Origin: Bacillota bacterium
Lineage (GTDB): Bacteria; Bacillota_I; Bacilli_A; Izemoplasmatales; Hujiaoplasmataceae
Direction of reading: 5' to 3'
DNA: 64,000 nucleotides
Assembly (NCBI GenBank): GCA_018816905.1
Contig: JAHIVB010000010.1
Location: 117,888-181,887, forward strand
Shown here: positions 45,407 through 53,180 of the stretch, piece after piece
Layout of the letters: every line of letters begins with the position of its first letter
Position numbering within the stretch: position 1 is the first letter of the stretch
The notes under the pieces: generated by a model
Seen by the model: the letters and a program-made list of their open reading frames with translations, nothing else
What the model was told of the DNA's origin: nothing
The model's database searches: none
Position numbers and translations under genes: made by a program

Positions 45407-47152
45407 TTATACCTCCTCTTTGAATAGTACGCTGACGGCCACTGCACCAAGTCCAGCATTCATCGATAAGACTGGACCGATTTCGGTCATATATTCCGGT
45501 TTCTTTCCAGTCATCTTTTCAATCCGATCCGCTAATTTCAAACAACGGTCTTCTGCCATCGCATGAACGACTGCATAGGATTCGATTTCTCCTTTAGATA
45601 ATAACTCTAGAATCTTCTTTTCGTTGGAACGCAAACTTAATGCTTTCGCTTCAATCGTTCCTCCGCCGTCTTTATCAAGTGAAATCACTGGTTTCAAGTT
45701 CATGATCTTAGCCGCAAGTCCTGTGACTTTCGATACTCGACCTTGCTTGACCATGTATTTTAATGTATTAACAGATACATAAATCTTGGTACGCTTCCTT
45801 TGATCTTCTAGTGTTGAAATGATTTCTTCCAGTGGCATGTCTTCTTGAGCCATCATCGCAGCGTTTAATACAAGTTGACCCTCTGCACCTGAATTCAATT
45901 TGGAATCGAATACAGTCACTTGTGGATGTTTCTCGGCATATTGATTGATGGCATTATATGTGCCTGATAGTTTTGAAGCCACACTGACAAACAGGATTTG
46001 TTCATAATGTTCCAATAGGAAATCCATCATTCGTTCAATTGTAATTTTATCTGGTTGTGAAGATGAAAAATGTTTAGCTTGAGATATCATGTGATAAAAA
46101 GTCCGAGTCGTCACACTGATCTGGTCCAAATAAGAATAATCATCCACCATTAAATAAACCGGAATCATGTGAATGTGATATTTGTCTTTTAATGAGAGAG
46201 GAATATCCGCGATCGAATCGGTAACGACGGCAATTTTATGCGTTATGTCTTCAATCGCTTGTTTTTGTCTTAACATGTCGTCTACTTTTTGGTTTGTGAC
46301 CGTAGCGACATTTCTGAGTTTTAAGAAAAAGACGTCGGGTTGATTGGTATGGATATGGATTCTCATATTGTTTTGGTCACCGGATACAATTAATGAAGAT
46401 CCATCTTTTGATAATAAAGAAATCATGCTTTCGTTTGAAATTTTAACGTCTTTCAACTGTGCTTCCGTGCAGAAACGTTCTTCGATCACCATTTCATGAA
46501 CCACCGCAAAAGCTTCGTCTTGCGTGATTTCTTGATAGGTAAACTCGGTTTTACCGGTTTGAAGATATTGGGTAACCCCTTCAAGAAAAGCGGTAAAACC
46601 TTCGGCCCCCGCATCCACGACACCACTCTCTTTCAAGATTGGAAGTTCGTTCGGTGTTTCGAGAAGCGAAGACTTGGCTAAAGTCAAAGAAGTCTCAAAA
46701 TAAGACTTCACATCCTTGAAATCATGATGATTGAAAGCCTTTCTTAAAACAGTGAGAATCGTGCCTTCCACGGGATTCATGATGGCGTGGTACGCCTTCT
46801 GAATCGCATGAATGACCGCTTCATGAAACTCTTCTATTTTCGCACTGGCTTTCCCTTTTAATTTTTCCGCAAGACCATTCAAATACTCTGAAAAGATGAT
46901 TCCCGAATTTCCTCTGGAACCATTCATGGCGGCATAGGCAATCGAATCCATGGTCACGCTTAAGTCATCATTTGGTTTTGCCTGATCCAAAATCGTTTGC
47001 ATCAAATAGGCCATGTTGCTGCCGGTATCGCCGTCAGGAACAGGGAATACGTTAATTTTGTTGAGATGGGTTTTGATGTGAATAAGATTTTTCGCACCCG
47101 TCATAAATGCGTTGTAGACATCATTACCCTTCAATACTAATAAATCACTCAT
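45407..47152 (-). CDS. Fused fatty-acid kinase: FakA (DAK2) joined to FakB (DegV)
   Basis: The 581-residue protein combines two partners that are usually separate. Residues about 1-200 are a DAK2 kinase domain (NVFPVPDGDTGSNM near 37-50, NGSRGNSGIIFSEYLNG, ESGVVDAGAEGF). About 205-310 match the FakA middle domain (RFCTEAQL ... GDQNNMRIHIHTNQP). About 315-581 are DegV (AVVTDSIADIP, SSSQPDKIT, VSVASKLSGTYNAI, VNTLKYMVKQGRVS). Fak phosphorylates a fatty acid bound in DegV, giving acyl phosphate for PlsX/PlsY. The ATG at 47152 overlaps the DUF2177 stop by four bases. Confidence 0.9.
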   Translation of the reverse strand: MSDLLVLKGNDVYNAFMTGAKNLIHIKTHLNKINVFPVPDGDTGSNMAYLMQTILDQAKPNDDLSVTMDSIAYAAMNGSRGNSGIIFSEYLNGLAEKLKGKASAKIEEFHEAVIHAIQKAYHAIMNPVEGTILTVLRKAFNHHDFKDVKSYFETSLTLAKSSLLETPNELPILKESGVVDAGAEGFTAFLEGVTQYLQTGKTEFTYQEITQDEAFAVVHEMVIEERFCTEAQLKDVKISNESMISLLSKDGSSLIVSGDQNNMRIHIHTNQPDVFFLKLRNVATVTNQKVDDMLRQKQAIEDITHKIAVVTDSIADIPLSLKDKYHIHMIPVYLMVDDYSYLDQISVTTRTFYHMISQAKHFSSSQPDKITIERMMDFLLEHYEQILFVSVASKLSGTYNAINQYAEKHPQVTVFDSKLNSGAEGQLVLNAAMMAQEDMPLEEIISTLEDQRKRTKIYVSVNTLKYMVKQGRVSKVTGLAAKIMNLKPVISLDKDGGGTIEAKALSLRSNEKKILELLSKGEIESYAVVHAMAEDRCLKLADRIEKMTGKKPEYMTEIGPVLSMNAGLGAVAVSVLFKEEV

Positions 47153-47535
47153 TTTAAAATGAGATAAGTCAGTGAGGAAACAATTCCGCCAAGAGCGGTT
47201 CCCCAAGCCAAATCGATGACGGTGATGACGACCGGCCAATTTTTGAGTGTTGCGAGATTGGTTAAGTCATAAGTGGCGTAAGTAATCAATCCAAACAGCA
47301 TGCCTGAAAGCAACGCGGTGGCAAAGGATTGTTTAGCGATGGCAGGACTGATGACGAAAAATACTAGTCCAACGACAAATAACAAATAAAACAGAATTGC
47401 CGGAACCCACTTCACATCACCCATGAAAGATCCCAGATATTGATTGTATATTTTTCTTGAAATGAGCGTAAGCCATATTAAATCAATGACAAAGAAAATT
47501 AAAAATGCGACACCATATGTTTTTAGAAACTCCAT
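47149..47535 (-). CDS. DUF2177 family membrane protein
   Basis: The 128-residue protein has four hydrophobic segments (AFLIFFVIDLIWLTLIS, WVPAILFYLLFVVGLVFFVI, ATALLSGMLFGLITYATYDL, WPVVITVIDLAWGTALGGIVSSLTYLIL). It has the family signature FGLITYATYDLTNLATLKNWPVVITVIDLAWG. Function is unknown. The start is ATG 47535 with AGGAGTG upstream. It is the first gene of a three-gene operon with the fatty-acid kinase and the DUF1295 protein, so a membrane-lipid role is suggested but not shown. Confidence 0.88.
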   Translation of the reverse strand: MEFLKTYGVAFLIFFVIDLIWLTLISRKIYNQYLGSFMGDVKWVPAILFYLLFVVGLVFFVISPAIAKQSFATALLSGMLFGLITYATYDLTNLATLKNWPVVITVIDLAWGTALGGIVSSLTYLILK

Positions 47536-47621
47536 AATAATCACTCCTATCAATATTACTATATCACATATAGTACTTTCATGTTCATGTTTTGCCCATA
47601 AAAAATTGTAAAAAAATAGAA

Positions 47622-47660
47622 AAAGCCCGTTGAATTAGTCTAATAATTCAATCGGGCCTT
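47622..47660 (-). terminator. Terminator of the gdhA-serC-serA operon
   Basis: The long stem GCCCGTTGAATTA/TAATTCAATCGGGC (one bulge) is followed by a weakly T-rich tract on the minus strand, about 10 bases after the serA stop. Confidence 0.8.
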
Positions 47661-47666
47661 TGTTTT

Positions 47667-48815
47667 TTATATTTTTCTTACTTTGAAAACGCCTTTGATA
47701 TCCTTCAGTTTTTGAACACAATCTGTTGGAATCTCTTCGTCTATATCAAAGATCGTAACAGCGACTTCGCCTCTCGATTTTGAAATGATGTTCATGACCG
47801 GTTTATTGAAGAATAGATTCATGAAAGCATTCATCAACTCTTCTGCATGATGCAAGATGACGATTCTCGTTAACGTGTCTTTTTTTCCTGGATCAATGGC
47901 GGGATAATTCACTGAGTTCTTGATGATTCCAAGTTCTGCATACGCCATTAATTCATGACTTGCCATATAGGCACAATTATCTTCGCTTTCTTCCGTTGAA
48001 GCTCCGAGATGAGGAATCGCGATGACGCCATTCATCGAAGCTACTTTCGGATTTGGAAAGTCGGTTACATACTTTCTAACAATTCCTTCTTGGATTGCGA
48101 CTTCCAAATCGAGATCATCGACTAATGCATCACGACTGAAGTTCAGGAGAACCAATCCTTTTTTCGTTTTAGCGAAAACAGCTTGATTCATCATCCCTTT
48201 GGTTGTATCAAGCAAAGGAACGTGCAAACTGATGAAATCTGAGTTTTGATAGATGGTATCGAGGTCTTGGGTAATCGCTACATTCTCGTCTAAACTATTT
48301 CTTAGTTCATCGGACAGGTAGGGGTCGAACCCTATGACTTTTAATCCTAAGGAAACACAAGCGTTGGCGACTTTTGATCCGACTTGTCCAAGTCCAATCA
48401 ACCCAATCGTTTTGCCCATGATTTCATTTCCTGCAAATGCGCTTTTTGCTTTTTCAACGGTCTTTGCGATTGATTCGTCTGAAGCATTTTCTTTCACCCA
48501 GTTGACACCGCCGATGACGTCTCTTGAAGCTAGGAGCATGCCAGTCAGAACCAATTCTTTGACTGCATTCGCATTCGCGCCTGGCGTATTGAAGACAACG
48601 ATTCCCTGTTTGGCGTATTCTTCAATCGGAATGTTGTTGACACCTGCACCCGCTCTAGCAACCGCAATTAAATGCTTTGGAATTTCCATCGAATGCATGT
48701 TAAAACTTCTTACTAATATGAGATTCGATTTCTCGATTTCTTCAGTAATATCGTATTTCTTGGTAAATTCATTTAATCCAACACTTGAAATGTTGTTTAG
48801 GCAAGCGACTTTCAT
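47667..48815 (-). CDS. serA: D-3-phosphoglycerate dehydrogenase
   Basis: SerA oxidises 3-phosphoglycerate to 3-phosphohydroxypyruvate, the first step of serine synthesis. The 382 residues have a substrate-binding region (ARAGAGVNNIPIEEYAKQGIVVFNTPGANANAVKEL) and the NAD site GLIGLGQVGSKVANA. A catalytic Arg/Glu/His set follows (NFSRDALVD, DFPNPKVAS, IPHLGASTEESE). A short C-terminal ACT-like domain comes last (IISKSRGEVAVTIFDIDEEIP). It overlaps serC by four bases (ATGA). No serB is seen in this window. Confidence 0.94.
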   Translation of the reverse strand: MKVACLNNISSVGLNEFTKKYDITEEIEKSNLILVRSFNMHSMEIPKHLIAVARAGAGVNNIPIEEYAKQGIVVFNTPGANANAVKELVLTGMLLASRDVIGGVNWVKENASDESIAKTVEKAKSAFAGNEIMGKTIGLIGLGQVGSKVANACVSLGLKVIGFDPYLSDELRNSLDENVAITQDLDTIYQNSDFISLHVPLLDTTKGMMNQAVFAKTKKGLVLLNFSRDALVDDLDLEVAIQEGIVRKYVTDFPNPKVASMNGVIAIPHLGASTEESEDNCAYMASHELMAYAELGIIKNSVNYPAIDPGKKDTLTRIVILHHAEELMNAFMNLFFNKPVMNIISKSRGEVAVTIFDIDEEIPTDCVQKLKDIKGVFKVRKI

Positions 48816-49897
48816 GAAGTATGTCTTCTTTCGAAATCTTCCATGAAATCGACAAGTGCTTTCACGCCTTCATAAGGCATGGCGTTGTAAATGGAAGCCC
48901 GGATTCCACCGACGGATCTGTGTCCTTTTAAATTGGTGAAACCGCGTTCTACGGATTCTTTGATGAACGCATTGTCTAACTCTTCTGAAGGAGTATGGAA
49001 AGTCACATTCATCAAGCTTCTGTCTTTTTTCTCGACGTTTCCGATGAATAGTTTTGAAGAATCAAGATAATCGTAAAGCAAGTTTGCTTTCTTTAAATTG
49101 ATTTTCTTCATTTCTTCCAGACCGCCAAGGTTGAGTAGCCATTTGAACACGAGTCCGCAAATATAAATTCCATAAGTAGGAGGCGTATTGTATAGTGAGT
49201 TGTTATCCGCATGAATCTGATAGGAAAGCATGGTAGGAACAGAAGTATCCAAGTCAACTCTTAACAAGTCTTCTCTGATGATGACGATGGTTGTTCCTGC
49301 GGGACCGATGTTTTTTTGCGCTCCTGCATAGATCAAACCATATTTAGAAACATCGACAGGTTCACTGAGAATGCAACTGGACATGTCGGAGACTAGTACT
49401 TTGCCTTTGGTGTTTGGCAAATCATGGAACACTGTCCCATAAATGGTATTGTTCTCACACATGTAAAGATAATCAGCATCAGGATTGATGTCTAGGTCTT
49501 TACAATCCGGGATATAGGTAAACCCTTTGTCTTCACTGGAGGCTACGGCTCTCGGTTTTCCATATTTTTTAGCTTCTTTGTAAGCTTTTTGTGCCCAGGC
49601 TCCAGTAATGATATAATCAGCAGTTCCGTGTTTCATCAAGTTCATTGGAACCATTGCAAACTGGGTATGTCCGCCACCTTGGACGAATAGTACTTTGTAA
49701 TTGTCTGGGATGTTCATCAGTTTTTTTAAATCAAGAATCGCTTCGTCCAATATTTTTTCGAATGCTTTGGACCGATGGCTCATCTCCATGACTGACATTC
49801 CTGTGTTTTTGTAATCAAGCATTTCTTCTGCGGCTTGTTTTAATACAGGTTCAGGCAATACTGCTGGACCTGCAGAAAAGTTATACACTCTTTTCAT
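48812..49897 (-). CDS. serC: Phosphoserine aminotransferase
   Basis: SerC transfers an amino group from glutamate to 3-phosphohydroxypyruvate using PLP. The 361 residues start VYNFSAGPAVLPEPVLKQAAEEML and contain MSHRSKAFEKI, GGGHTQFAMVPMNL and DMSSCILSEPVD. The PLP lysine lies in YAGAQKNIGPAGTTIVI, and GHRSVGGIRASIYNAM is near the end. The start at ATG 49897 uses a GGAGTG site that overlaps the previous gene's stop. It shares an operon with glutamate dehydrogenase, its amino-donor source. Confidence 0.96.
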   Translation of the reverse strand: MKRVYNFSAGPAVLPEPVLKQAAEEMLDYKNTGMSVMEMSHRSKAFEKILDEAILDLKKLMNIPDNYKVLFVQGGGHTQFAMVPMNLMKHGTADYIITGAWAQKAYKEAKKYGKPRAVASSEDKGFTYIPDCKDLDINPDADYLYMCENNTIYGTVFHDLPNTKGKVLVSDMSSCILSEPVDVSKYGLIYAGAQKNIGPAGTTIVIIREDLLRVDLDTSVPTMLSYQIHADNNSLYNTPPTYGIYICGLVFKWLLNLGGLEEMKKINLKKANLLYDYLDSSKLFIGNVEKKDRSLMNVTFHTPSEELDNAFIKESVERGFTNLKGHRSVGGIRASIYNAMPYEGVKALVDFMEDFERRHTS

Positions 49898-49902
49898 AAC
49901 GT

Positions 49903-50352
49903 TCACTCCATTCTTTCCATTGACAAAATCTTGTTCAGTTCTTTCTGACAATAGTCTTTGTCTTCTTCTTTTTCTATCGTATGAATTGCTTCTTTGGCTT
50001 TCTGTAAGAGTTTGTCTCGCTTTTCGTCATCCTTTTGAAGATGATAAATCCGGACAAAACTTTCATAGGCAAAAAACAAATCAAAATCTTTGAATCCTTC
50101 TCGTAAAGTCATTTCGAGGCAATCTTTGGCATAGAGCAATCCTGGCACATAAAGATGCGCTTCGGTGAATGCTCGGGAGATCAACCAATCCGCTCGGACG
50201 ATATGAAGTTTGGTTCCGACTTTCATCCAATTGTATTTGGATTGAAAAGCGGCATCAATCATCGCTAAAGTTTCAGCATCATTTCTTTGTGGTCTCTCAA
50301 TGTATTCCCATGTTTTGTTAAAAAAGTCGACTGCCAGTTTTTTGACATCCAT
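49903..50352 (-). CDS. Conserved-looking helical protein of unknown function in the serine operon
   Basis: I do not recognise a family. The 149-residue protein is almost entirely helical (KLAVDFFNKTWEYIERPQRNDAETLAMIDAAFQSKYNWMKVG at the start). It has repeated Tyr/Leu/Ala patterns (AYESFVRIYHLQKDDEKRDKLLQKAKEAI) that suggest a TPR-like helical hairpin. It has no signal peptide or membrane helix. It lies between DUF1015 and serC, five bases before serC, so it is translated as part of the serine operon. It may be a small adaptor. No enzyme motif is seen. Confidence 0.7.
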   Translation of the reverse strand: MDVKKLAVDFFNKTWEYIERPQRNDAETLAMIDAAFQSKYNWMKVGTKLHIVRADWLISRAFTEAHLYVPGLLYAKDCLEMTLREGFKDFDLFFAYESFVRIYHLQKDDEKRDKLLQKAKEAIHTIEKEEDKDYCQKELNKILSMERME

Positions 50353-50367
50353 TGGTGCGTCTCCTTC

Positions 50368-51561
50368 CTATTTCACGATTCTTCTGCATTCCATGTAGTA
50401 TCGTTTTTCGATGGCTTCGCCAAGCGAAAACGATTTACGAGGTAATGCACCAAATTTCTTGACGTAGGGGAAGAGTTCGTCTCTTTTCAGATGAGGCATC
50501 ATGATCCCAATTGCTTTTTTATTTTCTTTGATGACTTTCTCTAGAGAATCTTCTCCATGGACGTAATCAATCTTGCATCCTTTATGAGTCTTCACGTATT
50601 CATCGAGAAAATCTTGAATCTGCTTGATAGCAATAAAAGGATTGCTCGGGATGTTGATGAACTTGGTTTTGTTTCCATCCAAGAATTTTGTGAATTCTTG
50701 GCCGTTGATTGTTTTTTGAAATTTCTTTAGAAAATCTTTCTTTGTATTGAATATGACACGGTGAATCGGTTCAAAAGTCAAACCTTCATCAAATAAGCTA
50801 ACGACTTCGACCAGTGCGAATCTTGCCGGATGGGTATGGTAATCTTTATCAGAGAGTGAACCTTTGGTTCTCTCCCAACACACTTTTGCAGAAGCCAGAG
50901 AGTGATTTCCATCTCCGACTACCATTTTGATCGTTTCCGCAGAAGCCATCAATTGATGAATAATATGATCGGTATCTGTAATTTTATATCCCTTGAGATG
51001 TCCTCCACCCATATTGAGCTCAAAATCATATAGAACTGGAAATTCTCGTTTGATTCTGTATAAGTGGTTGATGATTTCGCTCTTCTCATCGTCGATCAGC
51101 ACCAAGACATGAGGTAACTCAATCGGTGCTTTTTCCCTAATTTCGACTCGAGGAGGAATTCGTTCTGCGACGGTATGCTCACTCGCGATGATCGGTGCGG
51201 TTTTACCTGATTCAAATTCATAGCTTTCCAAGTCAATCGCGAGAATGAGCCCAAGTCTCCGCTCACAAAAAGGGGTTTTCCGTTCGACAAGGACCATGCA
51301 TTCTTGTTCTGTGAAAATCTCGGATTGATAATACGTTTCCATCATACGATTCGCGGTTTTTATTTTGACTCGATTATCGAGCTCTAAAAACACTTCAGGC
51401 AAAATCATATGAAGAGTTGATGGGCTTTCGCCCACCAACTTTTTCAGTTCACGCCAATACTCCGGTTCGCTTGTAAATTGATCACAAGCGATCACTGCCC
51501 ATGAATTTAAATTGATTTCTTCCTTGGGCAATAAGATTTTCGGTGTGATAACGACAGGCAT
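50368..51561 (-). CDS. DUF1015 family protein
   Basis: The 397-residue protein has the DUF1015 pattern: an N-terminal AWAVIACDQFTSEPEYW-like segment, then a central VVGDGNHSLASAKVCWERTKG (the family usually reads DGHHRY). EVVSLFDEGLTFEPIHRVIF follows, and the C-terminus reads MMPHLKRDELFPYVKKFGALPRKSFSLGE. I begin at ATG 51561 because the longer frame runs into gdhA. DUF1015 is often next to serA or serC in Firmicutes, and its activity is unknown. It lies two bases from the gdhA stop. Confidence 0.85.
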   Translation of the reverse strand: MPVVITPKILLPKEEINLNSWAVIACDQFTSEPEYWRELKKLVGESPSTLHMILPEVFLELDNRVKIKTANRMMETYYQSEIFTEQECMVLVERKTPFCERRLGLILAIDLESYEFESGKTAPIIASEHTVAERIPPRVEIREKAPIELPHVLVLIDDEKSEIINHLYRIKREFPVLYDFELNMGGGHLKGYKITDTDHIIHQLMASAETIKMVVGDGNHSLASAKVCWERTKGSLSDKDYHTHPARFALVEVVSLFDEGLTFEPIHRVIFNTKKDFLKKFQKTINGQEFTKFLDGNKTKFINIPSNPFIAIKQIQDFLDEYVKTHKGCKIDYVHGEDSLEKVIKENKKAIGIMMPHLKRDELFPYVKKFGALPRKSFSLGEAIEKRYYMECRRIVK

Positions 51562-51562
51562 T

Positions 51563-52909
51563 CTATAATACACCCTGAGCCAACATTGCTTGGTAGACTC
51601 TGACGAATCCGGCAATATTAGCGCCAACAACCAAGTTTCTGTGGTCTGTATATTTTCTTGCCTGTGTATAGGCTTGTTTAAAGATTTCTGCCATAATCGC
51701 TTCTAGTTTTTCATCAACTTCGGCATACGTCCATGGGTAATGCATTGCATTTTGACTCATTTCAAGTCCGCTGACTGCAACGCCGCCTGCATTGGCTGCT
51801 TTTCCAGGAGCGAATAAGATGTCGTGGTGTTGCAAGTATTTGGTTGCTTCTAAAGTCGTAGGCATGTTGGCGCCTTCAGCAACTAGGAAACATCCGTTTT
51901 CAACAAGTGCTTTTGCACTTTCTAATTGAAGTTCGTTTTGAGTAGCGCAAGGTAAAGCAATATCACAAGGAACTTTCCACATATCGGCAGGATTGGTTCC
52001 AAAGGTTGCATTCGCACGGTACTCCACGTATTTGTTCGTGAATTCACCGGTATCTGCCGTCAACATTTTCATGATTGATAAATCAAGTCCGTTTTGGTCA
52101 TAAACATAACCGTTGATGTCTGACATAGCAACAATCGTAGCACCGAGTTCGTGTGCTTTTAGAGCAGCGTATTGTCCCACTTTTCCGGATCCGGAGATAA
52201 TGACTTTTTTGCCTTTGAAATCATCGTTTCGATAGACTTTCAACATTTCTTGTACGAAGTAGCAAACGCCATAACCAGTGGCTTCTGTACGAACAAGAGA
52301 TCCACCATAGGATAATCCTTTTCCTGTCAAAGTACCGGTGACTTCGTTTCTGATTTTCTTATACATTCCATACATATAACCAATTTCTTTGTTTCCTACG
52401 CCGATGTCTCCAGCGGGGACGTCGGTGTCTGGACCAATGTGACGATAGAGCTCAAGCATGAAGTTTTGGGAAAAACGCATGATTTCTTCATCGCTTTTTC
52501 CTCTTGGATCAAAATCGGATCCACCTTTTCCGCCGCCCATAGGAAGACCGGTTAACGCATTTTTGAAGGTTTGTTCAAAACCAAGGAACTTCAAAATCGA
52601 TTCGTTAACGGACTTATGGAATCGCAATCCACCTTTGAAAGGACCAATCGCAGAATTAAATTGAACACGGTATCCACGGTTGACGATAATCTTTCCTTCG
52701 TCGTTTCTCCAGGTTACACGAAACTTGATGGAACGTTCTGGTTCGATTAAGCGTTCCATAATGGCGTTCTTCTCGATGTTTGGGTCACCCATGACGATGA
52801 AATCCATCGATTCGAAGAACTCTTCAACTGCTTGTAAATACTCGGTCTGAGAAGGATGCTTCTCAGAAATGTCTTTGAATATTTGATTCAAATACTCACT
52901 TTTAAACAA
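51563..52909 (-). CDS. gdhA: Glutamate dehydrogenase, hexameric (NADP-type)
   Basis: GdhA interconverts 2-oxoglutarate plus ammonium and glutamate. The 448 residues have the substrate pocket GPFKGGLRFHKSVN, the catalytic Lys in LTGLPMGGGKGGSDFDP and the PAGDIGVGNKEIGYM loop. The Rossmann motif is ISGSGKVGQYAALKAHELG. The wording and length fit the small hexameric NADP-type enzyme. Translation starts at TTG 52909, with GAGGCGA five to six bases upstream. It heads the operon with DUF1015, the unknown gene, serC and serA, and is controlled by a cre-like site and a leader terminator. Confidence 0.95.
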   Translation of the reverse strand: MFKSEYLNQIFKDISEKHPSQTEYLQAVEEFFESMDFIVMGDPNIEKNAIMERLIEPERSIKFRVTWRNDEGKIIVNRGYRVQFNSAIGPFKGGLRFHKSVNESILKFLGFEQTFKNALTGLPMGGGKGGSDFDPRGKSDEEIMRFSQNFMLELYRHIGPDTDVPAGDIGVGNKEIGYMYGMYKKIRNEVTGTLTGKGLSYGGSLVRTEATGYGVCYFVQEMLKVYRNDDFKGKKVIISGSGKVGQYAALKAHELGATIVAMSDINGYVYDQNGLDLSIMKMLTADTGEFTNKYVEYRANATFGTNPADMWKVPCDIALPCATQNELQLESAKALVENGCFLVAEGANMPTTLEATKYLQHHDILFAPGKAANAGGVAVSGLEMSQNAMHYPWTYAEVDEKLEAIMAEIFKQAYTQARKYTDHRNLVVGANIAGFVRVYQAMLAQGVL

Positions 52910-52974
52910 TTTTGTCGCCTCACTTATATTGTATTTTTAATCAGATAAACCTGATTTTTTGTCGGTTAGAGAAT

Positions 52975-53005
52975 AAAAAAAAGCTGAAAATGGAAATTTT
53001 AGCTT
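52975..53005 (-). terminator. Leader terminator (possible attenuator) upstream of gdhA
   Basis: On the minus strand the stem AAGCTAAAAT/ATTTTCAGCTT (one bulged base) is followed by T8. It lies between the gdhA promoter (-10 at 53072-53077) and the TTG start at 52909, about 65 bases into the leader. A second small hairpin (AATCAG...CTGATT) follows before the start. I cannot match the leader to a known riboswitch. Confidence 0.65.
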
Positions 53006-53071
53006 AGTTTACAGGACGTAATTTACCCCCTCAAAGGTGTGTAGAATTCAAAAGCGCCTTCTACCGTATAT

Positions 53072-53100
53072 ATTATACAATGAAAGCGCTTTTAACTCAA
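53072..53100 (-). promoter_or_regulatory. gdhA promoter with cre-like site
   Basis: On the minus strand TTGAGT (53095-53100), 17 bp and TATAAT (53072-53077). The spacer holds ATGAAAGCGCTTTTAA (53080-53095), very close to the CcpA cre consensus TGWAANCGNTNWCA. A related GCGCTTTTGA repeat lies downstream at about 53049-53058. CcpA control is plausible but inferred. Confidence 0.65.
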
Positions 53101-53180
53101 GGATTAATTTTAGAAAATTTGGTGATGTTCATTGACCGCGAAGATGTGCGATGTAATGAGTATTGAAATGAATGATCTTA

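Noticed and set aside
52910..53070. Known riboswitch in the gdhA leader
   Set aside because: Compared with the preQ1, glycine, guanidine and glutamine patterns I know, no consensus core was seen. Only a terminator-like stem is supported.
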